This document shows, piece after piece, positions 1 to 7,016 of a stretch of DNA of 15,511 nt. The notes below the pieces were generated by a model. The model saw only the letters and a program-made list of their open reading frames with translations. It ran no database searches and was not told the origin of the DNA. A program made the translations under genes and the position numbers. Numbering within the stretch: position 1 is the first letter of the stretch; each line of letters starts with the position of its first letter. The DNA lies in the NCBI GenBank assembly GCA_002299915.1, contig DBOG01000025.1, forward strand, positions 2,258-17,768, read 5' to 3'. This DNA is from Proteobacteria bacterium UBA652 (lineage in GTDB: Bacteria > Pseudomonadota > Gammaproteobacteria > Nitrosococcales > Methylophagaceae).

Positions 1-484
1 ACATTGGACGACCATATTTATTCATGATGTCACGTTCTAATGTAATACCTTGTGGAGGACCATTACAAGTCATAACGTATGCAACAGGGAAGCGGATATC
101 TTCTAAACGAAGTGCACGCAGTGCTTTAAAGCCGAATACGTTACCGACTAATGAAGTAAGGACGTTTACTACAGACCCTTCTTCGAAAAGATCAATAGGG
201 TAAGCGACAAACGCGTAAAAACAAGTATCATCACCTGGTACATCTTCAATCGCATAAGCGCGACCTTTGTAGTAATCAAGATCAGTTAATAAATCTGTCC
301 ATACTGTTGTCCAAGTACCTGTTGAAGATTCTGCAGCAACCGCAGCAGCAAGCTCCTCACGAGGTACACCTTCTTGAGGTGTGATTTTGAAACAAGCCAA
401 AATATCTGTTTCTTTAACAGTATAATCCGGCTCCCAGTATGTTTCGCGGTAATCTTTTACACCCGCGGTATAAGTCTTAGCCAT
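1..484 (-). CDS. cbbL: RuBisCO large subunit, form I (N-terminal part, cut by window edge)
   Basis: Large subunit of ribulose-1,5-bisphosphate carboxylase/oxygenase, the CO2-fixing enzyme of the Calvin cycle. The visible 161 codons cover the N-terminal domain and the start of the barrel region. They begin MAKTYTAGVKDYRETYW and include the form I landmarks ESSTGTWTTVW (active-site Glu, Thr and Trp of the N-terminal domain), DLFEEGSVVNVLTSLVGNVF (with the conserved active-site Asn) and GFKALRALRLED. The end reads LNKYGRP-like (IMNKYGRPM) and runs off at position 1, so the Lys/Mg-binding centre lies outside the window. The wording resembles form IA of proteobacteria and cyanobacteria. The start at 484 is supported by GGAG (491-494) six bases upstream. 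The divergent LysR gene is its likely regulator. cbbS would be expected downstream, beyond position 1; this is not visible. Confidence 0.97.
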   Translation of the reverse strand, partial: MAKTYTAGVKDYRETYWEPDYTVKETDILACFKITPQEGVPREELAAAVAAESSTGTWTTVWTDLLTDLDYYKGRAYAIEDVPGDDTCFYAFVAYPIDLFEEGSVVNVLTSLVGNVFGFKALRALRLEDIRFPVAYVMTCNGPPQGITLERDIMNKYGRPM

Positions 485-594
485 AGTTTTCTCCAATGTG
501 TTTTAAGTTAATTAAGTCACAACGCGGTCGCCCACGGTGTATAGATAATACCTAAAGGGAAGTATAAATAAAACTCAAAGTTTTTGATTTAATG

Positions 595-611
595 TATAAG
601 TAATGCTTATA
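595..611. promoter_or_regulatory. Inverted repeat in cbbL-cbbR intergenic region, probable CbbR operator
   Basis: The sequence TATAAG-TAATG-CTTATA is a perfect 6-bp inverted repeat with a 5-base spacer, a T-N11-A type dyad as expected for LysR-family binding sites. It ends 9 bases before the cbbR start codon and lies about 110 bp upstream of the cbbL start. It could therefore both activate cbbL and repress cbbR by occupying its promoter or ribosome-binding region. The 135-bp intergenic region (485-619) is otherwise AT-rich. I could not assign a convincing -35/-10 pair for either gene. The operator role is inferred from position and symmetry. Confidence 0.55.
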
Positions 612-619
612 ATAAGGCC

Positions 620-1519
620 ATGAATGTTACCTTACGTCAATTACAAATATTTGAAGCTGTGGCCGCCGAACTAAGTTATACCCGAGCGGCAGAGGCCTTA
701 TATTTAAGTCAACCTGCTGTTTCTATGCAGATAAAGCAATTAGAAGAAATGGTTGAGTTGCCTTTATTTGAGCGACTAGGGCGTGCTTTATTTTTAACCG
801 AAAGCGGCAAAGAGCTGCTAGTTTATGCGCGTAAAATTTCACAACAACTCTCGGAAGCGAATTTAGTCCTTGATGAATTGCGTGGAAGCGAGCGGGGACA
901 TCTCAACATAGCAGTGGCAACTACCGCGAATTATTTTGCACTAAAGTTATTGGGTGAATTTAATAGACGTTTCCCAGACACTACGATGAGCCTAGACGTT
1001 ACCAACCGCGCAAGCTTATTACAACATTTAGATGATAATACCGTTGATATAGTGATTATGGGCCAGCCGCCTATTACAGCCGATGTCTCCGCCACCGCTT
1101 TTATGGATAATCCGCTAGTGATTATCGCGCCCAACGACCATCCTTTAGCGACAGGAAAAAATATTCCGATGTCCGTCATCCAGCAAGAAACCTTTATTTT
1201 ACGGGAAAGTGGTTCGGGTACGCGGATCGCAATGGAGCAGTTTTTTGAGGAGAAGGGCTATCAAATCAGCTCACTCATGGAAATGAGCAGTAATGAAGCG
1301 ATCAATCAAGCCGTGGAAGCAGATTTAGGGCTAGGTATTGTGTCGCGGCATACGCTAGTCTTAGAATTAGCATTGAGTAGGTTGGCGGTATTAGATGTTG
1401 AGGATTTCCCCATCATGCGGCATTGGTATTTGGTGCATCGCAATGGTAAGCGGTTTACTGCCTTGGCGGAGGCGTTTCAGAAGCTGGTGATTGATGAATC
1501 TGAGAGCTTGTTAGCTTAG
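620..1519 (+). CDS. cbbR: LysR-family transcriptional regulator, CbbR type
   Basis: A 299-residue LysR-type regulator. Residues 1-60 form the winged helix-turn-helix (TLRQLQIFEAVAAELSYTRA, then SQPAVSMQIKQLE), very like the CbbR N-terminus. Residues about 90-295 form the periplasmic-binding-like effector domain. CbbR proteins sense Calvin-cycle metabolites or redox signals such as RuBP and NADPH, and activate divergently transcribed cbb operons. Here cbbL is divergent, 135 bp away, which supports the assignment more than the sequence alone. The start fits the family N-terminus. Its ribosome-binding sequence is poor (AAGG only two bases before the ATG), so translation may be weak. It converges on the next gene with only 17 bp between stops. 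Which effector it binds cannot be read from the sequence. Confidence 0.88.
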   Translation: MNVTLRQLQIFEAVAAELSYTRAAEALYLSQPAVSMQIKQLEEMVELPLFERLGRALFLTESGKELLVYARKISQQLSEANLVLDELRGSERGHLNIAVATTANYFALKLLGEFNRRFPDTTMSLDVTNRASLLQHLDDNTVDIVIMGQPPITADVSATAFMDNPLVIIAPNDHPLATGKNIPMSVIQQETFILRESGSGTRIAMEQFFEEKGYQISSLMEMSSNEAINQAVEADLGLGIVSRHTLVLELALSRLAVLDVEDFPIMRHWYLVHRNGKRFTALAEAFQKLVIDESESLLA

Positions 1520-1536
1520 AAAAATGGATAGATACT

Positions 1537-2325
1537 TTAAGGCTCGTTCACCCAATTAATTTCTTGAGCCGTCGTTTTACCAATAATACAATGCCGCAAG
1601 CTAGGGGGGATTTTAGCCTTCGTAGCAGAGAGGGGAATACGTCCACCCATGATTTCAGCGATGCGCTGCGGATAGCGGGGAATGCGGTTAGGTTCGGCAT
1701 AGCCTGTGGGGTAAATCGGTAGGGTATTGCTGAGATCATATTTATCGCTGGCGCCGACGGTGTGGAGGAGTTCGTGCGCCATGATGACGTTATTCTGTGC
1801 ATTTTGTTTGGGATCCGCAAAAGCATGGATAATACCGACAAGCCCTTTTTGCATACCGATAGAATGTTGTAGTGCGACACCTTTTTGCCCTTGATGATAA
1901 ATAACAAATAAGCGGATTCTCTTCCGATTACTTTTATTATCGGGTGTGTTTTGATACGTCCACCAACGTAGTTTTAGGCTCCACAACATAACAGAGAGCA
2001 AATCATGGTCTGCGGACAAGGCGGGTGGCAGTTGGCTAACTGTAGCGCCGAGAGTGGTGTAGATAGGCGTATTTGTTGCCAGGCGATAGCGCTTGGCATT
2101 GCGGGCAATAAAATCATCAATGGGTTTGAAGTGTGTTTGTTTGAGTTGCTGGATATAACGATCTGTTTCGGGCGCTCCATCCCCATTAAGCGGAAAGATG
2201 GTGACTTCAAGTGGTTGATACCAAGCGGTGGTGTTGAGCCGTTGATCTTGGGTATAAATCGCAACCGCAGCGAGCACAGCGAGCAAAGTAACAACACGGA
2301 AATTGCGAAATGAAAATACTTTCAA
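1537..2325 (-). CDS. Membrane-anchored predicted zinc metalloprotease, metzincin-like motif, family not recognised
   Basis: A 262-residue protein with an N-terminal hydrophobic segment (residues about 9-25) that should act as an uncleaved anchor or signal, placing the rest in the periplasm. Residues 184-194 read HELLHTVGASD, i.e. HExxHxxGxxD: two His ligands, the catalytic Glu185, the Gly of the metzincin turn, and Asp194 in the third-ligand place, as known for snapalysins. IMGGR at 225-229 (Met226) could be the Met-turn. I do not recognise a named family and the substrate is unknown. The start is TTG at 2323-2325, with a stop a few codons upstream in frame and no strong ribosome binding site, so the exact start is uncertain. 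A terminator separates it from the upstream csp gene, so it needs its own promoter in about 50 bp. It converges with cbbR. Confidence 0.72.
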   Translation of the reverse strand: MKVFSFRNFRVVTLLAVLAAVAIYTQDQRLNTTAWYQPLEVTIFPLNGDGAPETDRYIQQLKQTHFKPIDDFIARNAKRYRLATNTPIYTTLGATVSQLPPALSADHDLLSVMLWSLKLRWWTYQNTPDNKSNRKRIRLFVIYHQGQKGVALQHSIGMQKGLVGIIHAFADPKQNAQNNVIMAHELLHTVGASDKYDLSNTLPIYPTGYAEPNRIPRYPQRIAEIMGGRIPLSATKAKIPPSLRHCIIGKTTAQEINWVNEP

Positions 2326-2375
2326 AGATACAAAGCCTAAATGAGAAGAGACGGTTTGTTAGCCATCTTAGATTC

Positions 2376-2413
2376 AAAAAAAAGAGCCGATGAATAATAT
2401 CCACCGGCTCTTT
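2376..2413 (-). terminator. Rho-independent terminator of the cold-shock gene
   Basis: On the minus strand, AAAGAGCCG (2413-2405) pairs perfectly with CGGCTCTTT (2389-2381), a 9-bp stem with a 15-base loop. It runs straight into an uninterrupted U tract of eight (2383-2376). It sits 17 bases after the csp stop codon. The opposite strand has only a broken T run, so the signal is directed at minus-strand transcripts. Confidence 0.9.
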
Positions 2414-2430
2414 GCTATTTTGTATTGTTT

Positions 2431-2640
2431 TTAACCCGGTACGACGTTATCAGCTTGTGGTCCTTTCGCACCATCTGTGACTTCCATTGTAACCGTTTGG
2501 CCTTCAGCCAAGGTTTTAAAACCATCAATTTGAATGGCACTATGATGCACGAATACATCTGGACCATCGGCTTGCTCGATAAAACCGAAGCCTTTTTCAT
2601 TATTAAACCACTTTACTGTTCCCGTCACTGCGTCTGCCAT
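2431..2640 (-). CDS. csp: Cold-shock domain protein, CspA family
   Basis: A 69-residue single-domain cold-shock protein, the usual length of the CspA family: a five-stranded OB-fold RNA/single-stranded DNA binder acting as an RNA chaperone in the cytoplasm. Both RNA-binding motifs are present: KGFGFI at residues 16-21 (RNP1) and VFVHH at 29-33 (RNP2), preceded by GTVKWFN. The ATG at 2640 is preferred over the TTG two codons upstream because GAGG sits six bases before it and the protein then starts MADAVTG. It has its own terminator, and a leader of up to 274 bases separates it from yggX upstream. Whether it is cold-induced or constitutive cannot be told from the protein. Confidence 0.95.
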   Translation of the reverse strand: MADAVTGTVKWFNNEKGFGFIEQADGPDVFVHHSAIQIDGFKTLAEGQTVTMEVTDGAKGPQADNVVPG

Positions 2641-2664
2641 ATCCAACCTCGTCCATAATTCTAG

Positions 2665-2692
2665 AAAAAACCACCTTAAAGATGTTAGTGGT
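2665..2692 (-). other. Hairpin with U tract in the csp leader (possible attenuator, or terminator of mutY-yggX)
   Basis: On the minus strand, ACCAC (2692-2688) pairs with GTGGT (2674-2670), extendable by a wobble pair. The second arm is followed at once by a run of T (2669-2665). The stem is short and the loop about 13 bases. It lies about 25 bases upstream of the csp start codon. The rest of 2641-2914, the gap between csp and yggX, is AT-rich; I found no other terminator and no convincing promoter there. Confidence 0.4.
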
Positions 2693-2914
2693 CGACACGA
2701 TTGTACGCCGACTAATCACTTTATTTCTAGTATTGCAGACTTATTTACATAATTACTGTTGCTAGAGCAGGTTATGTGATTTGACCTATTTATCTGTAAG
2801 CAACTGATTGTATTACCTTAATATTAAACTAAACTTTGTTTAAAAGTGAAACAACTATTATTATTCGTATTTGTTTTATCTTTAGTTTTAAGTGACTTAT
2901 GCGGAAATGCCTGT

Positions 2915-3181
2915 TTATTTGGGTACAAAATCAGCAGGAGGTACAGACCCTTCACCAAAGAAAAATTGTTCTAATTCTGCTTTTAAGAATTTCTGAGAAG
3001 CAGGATCGGCCATTGATAATCTATTTTCATTGATCAGCATGGTTTGTTGCGCCATCCACATTTCCCAAGCAGGCTTAGACACTTGTAAATAGATTTTTTC
3101 ACCGAGTTCACCTGGGTAGGGTGGGAAATCTAAACCTTCTTCTTCTTTGTTGAGTTTAATGCATTGGATTGTACGAGCCAT
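2915..3181 (-). CDS. yggX: YggX-type probable Fe(2+)-trafficking protein
   Basis: An 88-residue small cytoplasmic protein matching the YggX family over its whole length (E. coli YggX is about 91 residues). Hallmarks are MARTIQCIKL at the start, DFPPYPGELGEKIY at about 19-32, the WxxWxxxQTMLINE core around 39-53 and a Phe-rich segment FLKAELEQFFFGE near residues 65-77. The family is linked to protection of Fe-S clusters and to intracellular iron supply under oxidative stress; Cys7, near the N-terminus, is the conserved Cys. It begins 5 bp after the mutY stop, and its ribosome binding site (AAAGG) lies inside the last mutY codons, so the two are almost certainly co-transcribed. The same mutY-yggX pairing is found in E. 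coli. Confidence 0.96.
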   Translation of the reverse strand: MARTIQCIKLNKEEEGLDFPPYPGELGEKIYLQVSKPAWEMWMAQQTMLINENRLSMADPASQKFLKAELEQFFFGEGSVPPADFVPK

Positions 3182-3186
3182 ATCAA

Positions 3187-4224
3187 TTAGCCTTTAGATA
3201 ATGTTAAGAGTGTTTTTTTCACAGGGGCGGGAAGTCCTAGTGTCAGCGCATCTTCTATTTTATACCAAATAGCCTGCCCGGTAATGTTTTCTGCTGCGGA
3301 TTGTTTGGCGTGATAGAGGTGGGGATGAATGTCTAATTTGAAATGGGTGAAGATGTGACGGAATACGGCAGGTTGTTTTGATACGGTTTTAGTATTGTCA
3401 ATGTGTTGCTCTAGTGTGTGAGTATCATCAAATGAAGGGAAACACCAAAGCCCACCCCAAATGCCTTTCTCAGGGCGTTTAGATAGGAGTACACGTCGAT
3501 CATCCGTTAGCAAAATCAACCAGTGGCTTTGTCGTGTTGGGATCGTTTTTTTAGGTTTGGCAATGGGGAAATCGGTAGGTGTTCCTCGTGCATATGCTTG
3601 GCAATTTGATTGTAACGGGCAGCAATCACAGTTGGGTTTACTCCGTGTACAGAGTGTGGCACCTAAATCCATTTGCGCTTGAATATAGGCGGCGATCCGT
3701 TGATCTGGTAATAAATTGTCAGCCTGTTGCCACATCTGCTGTTCAGTTGCTTTGTTACCCGGCCAACTAGCAATGGCATAAAATCGGGCAAGCACCCGTT
3801 TTACATTACCATCTAAAATAGAAAAACGTTGATGATAAGCCAGCGCCATAATGGCACCAGCAGTGGAGCGGCCAATGCCCGGTAAGGCGATTAAGGCATC
3901 GAGTTCTGCGGGTAATTGACCCTGATGAATTTCAGCGACATATTGGGCGCAGCGGTGTAGATTGCGGGCGCGGGCATAATAACCCAAGCCAGTCCAATAG
4001 GAGAGCACATCATCCTGCGATGCTGCTGCCAGCGTGGCATTATCAGGAAAGCGGATCATAAATCGCTGGTAATAGGGGATAACCGTTGCCACTTGCGTTT
4101 GTTGTAGCATGATTTCAGAGACCCATACTTGATAGGGCGTGGGATCCTGCTGCCACGGCAAGTTGGTACGGCCAGATTGATCATACCAGCTCAGTAGGGC
4201 GAGACTAAATTGACTTGGTTTCAT
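3187..4224 (-). CDS. mutY: A/G-specific adenine DNA glycosylase MutY
   Basis: A 345-residue base-excision repair enzyme that removes adenine mispaired with 8-oxoguanine. The N-terminal glycosylase domain has the catalytic Glu37 in WVSEIMLQQTQVATVIPYY, the helix-hairpin-helix LPGIGRSTAG (114-123) and catalytic Asp138 in ILDGNVKRVLAR. The [4Fe-4S] cluster ligands fit C192, C199, C202 and C208 (C-x6-C-x2-C-x5-C), the E. coli spacing. Residues about 230-340 are the Nudix-like 8-oxoG recognition domain, including FRHIFTHFKL. Length is normal (E. coli 350). It lies 39 bp after the asmA-like gene and 5 bp before yggX. Its ribosome binding site is inside a hairpin (listed separately). Confidence 0.98.
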   Translation of the reverse strand: MKPSQFSLALLSWYDQSGRTNLPWQQDPTPYQVWVSEIMLQQTQVATVIPYYQRFMIRFPDNATLAAASQDDVLSYWTGLGYYARARNLHRCAQYVAEIHQGQLPAELDALIALPGIGRSTAGAIMALAYHQRFSILDGNVKRVLARFYAIASWPGNKATEQQMWQQADNLLPDQRIAAYIQAQMDLGATLCTRSKPNCDCCPLQSNCQAYARGTPTDFPIAKPKKTIPTRQSHWLILLTDDRRVLLSKRPEKGIWGGLWCFPSFDDTHTLEQHIDNTKTVSKQPAVFRHIFTHFKLDIHPHLYHAKQSAAENITGQAIWYKIEDALTLGLPAPVKKTLLTLSKG

Positions 4225-4231
4225 TAATGCT

Positions 4232-4252
4232 ATTCCTGCTGATCGCAGGAAT
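4232..4252 (-). promoter_or_regulatory. Hairpin enclosing the mutY ribosome binding site
   Basis: On the minus strand, ATTCCTGC (4252-4245) and GCAGGAAT (4239-4232) form a perfect 8-bp stem with the 5-base loop GATCA. The AGGA of the 3' arm is the only Shine-Dalgarno candidate for mutY, nine bases before its ATG at 4224. The upstream asmA-like gene stops at 4266-4264, only 11 bases before the stem. A ribosome terminating there should cover or melt the hairpin. This is a typical geometry for translational coupling; the function is inferred. Confidence 0.6.
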
Positions 4253-4263
4253 GAACTGCTAGT

Positions 4264-6960
4264 TTAGAAGAAGCTTCTTAGCTTATCTTTTAATGCGTCA
4301 GTGGTCTCATCTTCCAAGCTTTTCTCCGGTTCTGGTTCAGTCTCTAATGTCATTTCTGGTGCGGCCTCTCTTGAGGTGGGCGCGCCTTCAACTTGTTCTG
4401 TTGGTTTGGGTTTCTCAATGCCTAATAAACCACCCAGGCTATCGCCTAATGTATCTCCCAGTTGTTCTCCGAGTTTGTCATTCAATTTTTCTTGTAGTTT
4501 CTCTGTGTTTATTTTTTCTGCCAGCGCTGCTTTTACCTTTTCTTTAGCTTGCTCTTGCATAAGAGCAGCTAAATCGATACGGGGCTTTGGATTGGCAAAG
4601 GTGCCGCTTATTTTGAGCGGAATAGACAAACCTTTTAGATCGGCAATATCCTTGGCATCTTGCCCTTCCAGCGAGCCAACAACGGCAACGGTAAGACCAT
4701 AATCAATCGCCTCTGTACCAAGATTAGCCTTGCCAGCGCCATTAACACGCAATAAGGGAGAAACCATTTTGAGATCTTGGTTGTTAATCACTCCTTTATT
4801 GGCCGTAAAAGAGCCTGAAAAAGAAGAAAAATTAGTTTTAAGATCAGCGGAGTCAGCTGCTAACGTTTGGCCGGTGACCGCGGCTTTTGCTTTGCGGATA
4901 GTATGGGCAATATTAATACCTTTGAGTGCGCCATCGCTAAAGGTAAAGTTGCCTTTACCCGACAGTGATTGTTTGATTTGATCTGTATTATTACCTGCTC
5001 CGGATAGCTTTACATGCGCATTCGCCGTGCCTGATATTTTAGAGCTGCCATTGAGTGCGGTAAGCAAGGGTTCAACTTGCACATCTGTTAGCTTTTCATC
5101 GACTGATATATTGAGTGTTTTGCCACGGGCATCAAGCTGTACATTACCTTGATAGCTGCCTTGATAAAGCTGTGCTTTTAGCGGATTAAGCGAGACTAAT
5201 CCTTTATCGCCACTCACTGTGATATGAATATTTTTACTGCTGATGCCGCTGGCTTTTAAATTGCCGATATTAATACTGCCTTTGGCATTAAGTTGGCGCA
5301 AGCTGTCGAGGGGTAAATCTGCTGCGGCACCCGCACTCGCAGCGGGACTGGCTGCTTTTTCGCTGGTGGGAGATAGATAGCGGTCGAGATCAATATTATC
5401 TAATGAGAGCTTAAATGTTAGCGCAGGCTGGCTGAAATTACGAATACCAAACTGACCAGTCAATTTACTTTGATCGAATGCCAAATCCAGCTTACTTGCA
5501 TTAAAGTGATTAACGGAGGCATCAAAGCTTGTATTCAGCTGAACTGAGGTGAGTGCTTTAGCGTCTGACATTGGGGGTAGTTTAATACCAAATTTAGTGG
5601 CAAGTTGGCGCGGATGAACTTGTGCTAGTTGAATATTACCCTTGAAGTTGGCGGAATCAGATAGGATTTTTGTGCCATTTAGTTTACCTGTCATGCTTAA
5701 TTCTTCTGCCTTAAGTACTAAGTTTGGTAAGCTCAGTGTCTGCTTGCTCAGATCTGCTATTACATCGCTGGTGAGTTTAATTTGTGCCTTGCCATTCGGA
5801 ATGTCTCGGCTGCTAATATCTGCATTGATGGCAAGCCCAGCTAATTGGTATAGCTGTTGACTCAGATCTGCGGTAAGGCCAGCCGTTAGCTGCACTGTTG
5901 CTTTACCTTCAGGCAGGGCCGTAGTGGTGATGTCTGAATTTACTTTTAAGCCAGCAAGCGTGATAATTTGTTTGGCCAAATCTGCTGTGGCATCGCCAGA
6001 TAAGATAATATGTGCATTGCCACCTAAGGCATCAGGATCGACGATATCAGCGGTGAGGTTAAGCCCGGATAATATAGCAGATTGCTTGGCTAAATCAGCA
6101 GTAACATCTGCTTTAATCACAGCATCAATTTGTTGTTTTCCTTGATTAGTTTTTGCAGTGAGCGCGAGACCAGAAATGGAGAGTTTTTGAGTTGTTAAAT
6201 TGGCATCAATATCACCCGTTAGCTTGATATTAGCTTGTTCGAAACCTAGCGATTGGCTTTGTGCATTGGTGGTGAAATTGAGGTTTGATAGCTGATAGTG
6301 TTGTGTATTAAGATCTAAAATGAGTTGGGTATCAAGTGTAATATGGGCAGTTGCTGGTGGCGCAACGCTAACAATATCGAAATCTGTCGTTATACCCATC
6401 GGTTTATTGAATACCAACGCATCAGATTTTAGATTAAACTTGTTTAGCTGATAGTTTTCTCCTGTTGTCTGATCTAACCAGTGAATATTGGCATTTGTTA
6501 GGTTTACGCCCGCAATGCTAATCGCTGCTAAATCAATCGCTGATGTATCACTTGGTTTGTCTTTACTATCACCCGCTAAATCAGCCCAGTTGGTGATGCC
6601 CTGTTTATTTCGTTCAAGGTTAAGCACAAGACCATCAAGCGCAATTGTATCTATTTCAAGTTGTTGTTTAAGGAGTGGCATCAGTTTGACGCGGACATTT
6701 GCACTTTCTACTTGGGCGAAGGTGTCGGCAGTAAATCCTGGTGCATTGCTCAAAGTAACTTTACCCAAATCTAGCGCAACCCACGGGAATACAGATAAGC
6801 CAATATCGCCATCAATCACCAATTCTCGGCCAGTTGCTTTTTTTACTTGTTCAGAGATTTGGGGTTTGTAATCATTGGGATCGATGAAAAAAGGTAGGGC
6901 GACGATTGCAATAATGGCCAAAATAAGAATGGCGAGTATAATTTTGATAAACGTACGCAT
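4264..6960 (-). CDS. asmA: AsmA family envelope protein
   Basis: An 898-residue AsmA-like protein, clearly longer than E. coli AsmA (about 617). Residues 1-25 are an N-terminal membrane anchor, followed by the family signature FFIDPNDYKPQISEQVKKAT and GDIGLSVFPWVALDLG at about 51-66. The middle (213-420) consists of repeated beta units (listed separately). Residues about 550-800 form the conserved C-terminal AsmA domain (LSGKGNFTFSDGALKGINI; IPLKISGTFANPKPRIDLAAL). The tail (800-898) is Lys/Glu-rich, probably helical, then acidic. AsmA-like proteins are anchored in the inner membrane, reach across the periplasm and are implicated in outer-membrane biogenesis and phospholipid transfer. The start has AAGGA eight bases before the ATG. 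It heads the mutY-yggX cluster, an order known in other gammaproteobacteria. The gene symbol is by family; it may not be the strict AsmA orthologue. Confidence 0.9.
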   Translation of the reverse strand: MRTFIKIILAILILAIIAIVALPFFIDPNDYKPQISEQVKKATGRELVIDGDIGLSVFPWVALDLGKVTLSNAPGFTADTFAQVESANVRVKLMPLLKQQLEIDTIALDGLVLNLERNKQGITNWADLAGDSKDKPSDTSAIDLAAISIAGVNLTNANIHWLDQTTGENYQLNKFNLKSDALVFNKPMGITTDFDIVSVAPPATAHITLDTQLILDLNTQHYQLSNLNFTTNAQSQSLGFEQANIKLTGDIDANLTTQKLSISGLALTAKTNQGKQQIDAVIKADVTADLAKQSAILSGLNLTADIVDPDALGGNAHIILSGDATADLAKQIITLAGLKVNSDITTTALPEGKATVQLTAGLTADLSQQLYQLAGLAINADISSRDIPNGKAQIKLTSDVIADLSKQTLSLPNLVLKAEELSMTGKLNGTKILSDSANFKGNIQLAQVHPRQLATKFGIKLPPMSDAKALTSVQLNTSFDASVNHFNASKLDLAFDQSKLTGQFGIRNFSQPALTFKLSLDNIDLDRYLSPTSEKAASPAASAGAAADLPLDSLRQLNAKGSINIGNLKASGISSKNIHITVSGDKGLVSLNPLKAQLYQGSYQGNVQLDARGKTLNISVDEKLTDVQVEPLLTALNGSSKISGTANAHVKLSGAGNNTDQIKQSLSGKGNFTFSDGALKGINIAHTIRKAKAAVTGQTLAADSADLKTNFSSFSGSFTANKGVINNQDLKMVSPLLRVNGAGKANLGTEAIDYGLTVAVVGSLEGQDAKDIADLKGLSIPLKISGTFANPKPRIDLAALMQEQAKEKVKAALAEKINTEKLQEKLNDKLGEQLGDTLGDSLGGLLGIEKPKPTEQVEGAPTSREAAPEMTLETEPEPEKSLEDETTDALKDKLRSFF
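5701..6324 (-). repeat. Tandem protein repeats inside the AsmA-like protein
   Basis: Six consecutive units of about 36-38 residues occur at protein positions 213-420. Each has a core of the type DxxADLxxQxxxLxGLxLxADI. The cores start near residues 213, 249, 284, 322, 360 and 398. The last four are spaced exactly 38 residues (114 bp) and share the ADLAKQ/ADLSKQ motif, so they look like relatively recent duplications. The first two have drifted more. Confidence 0.8.
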
Positions 6961-7016
6961 GATAAATTTCCTTATGTATTTAATTTAAGACCGATATGCT
7001 CAGTGAAGGTTTCCGT

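Noticed and set aside
2335..2364. Nine-codon open frame (MANKPSLLI) ending 14 bases before the TTG start of the metzincin-like gene
   Set aside because: It has no ribosome binding site and is short enough to be chance; no run of regulatory codons is present.
5701..6324. Regular 114-bp periodicity considered as a CRISPR or DNA-level satellite array
   Set aside because: The repeats are inside a continuous reading frame, are diverged, and the periodicity is that of protein beta units.
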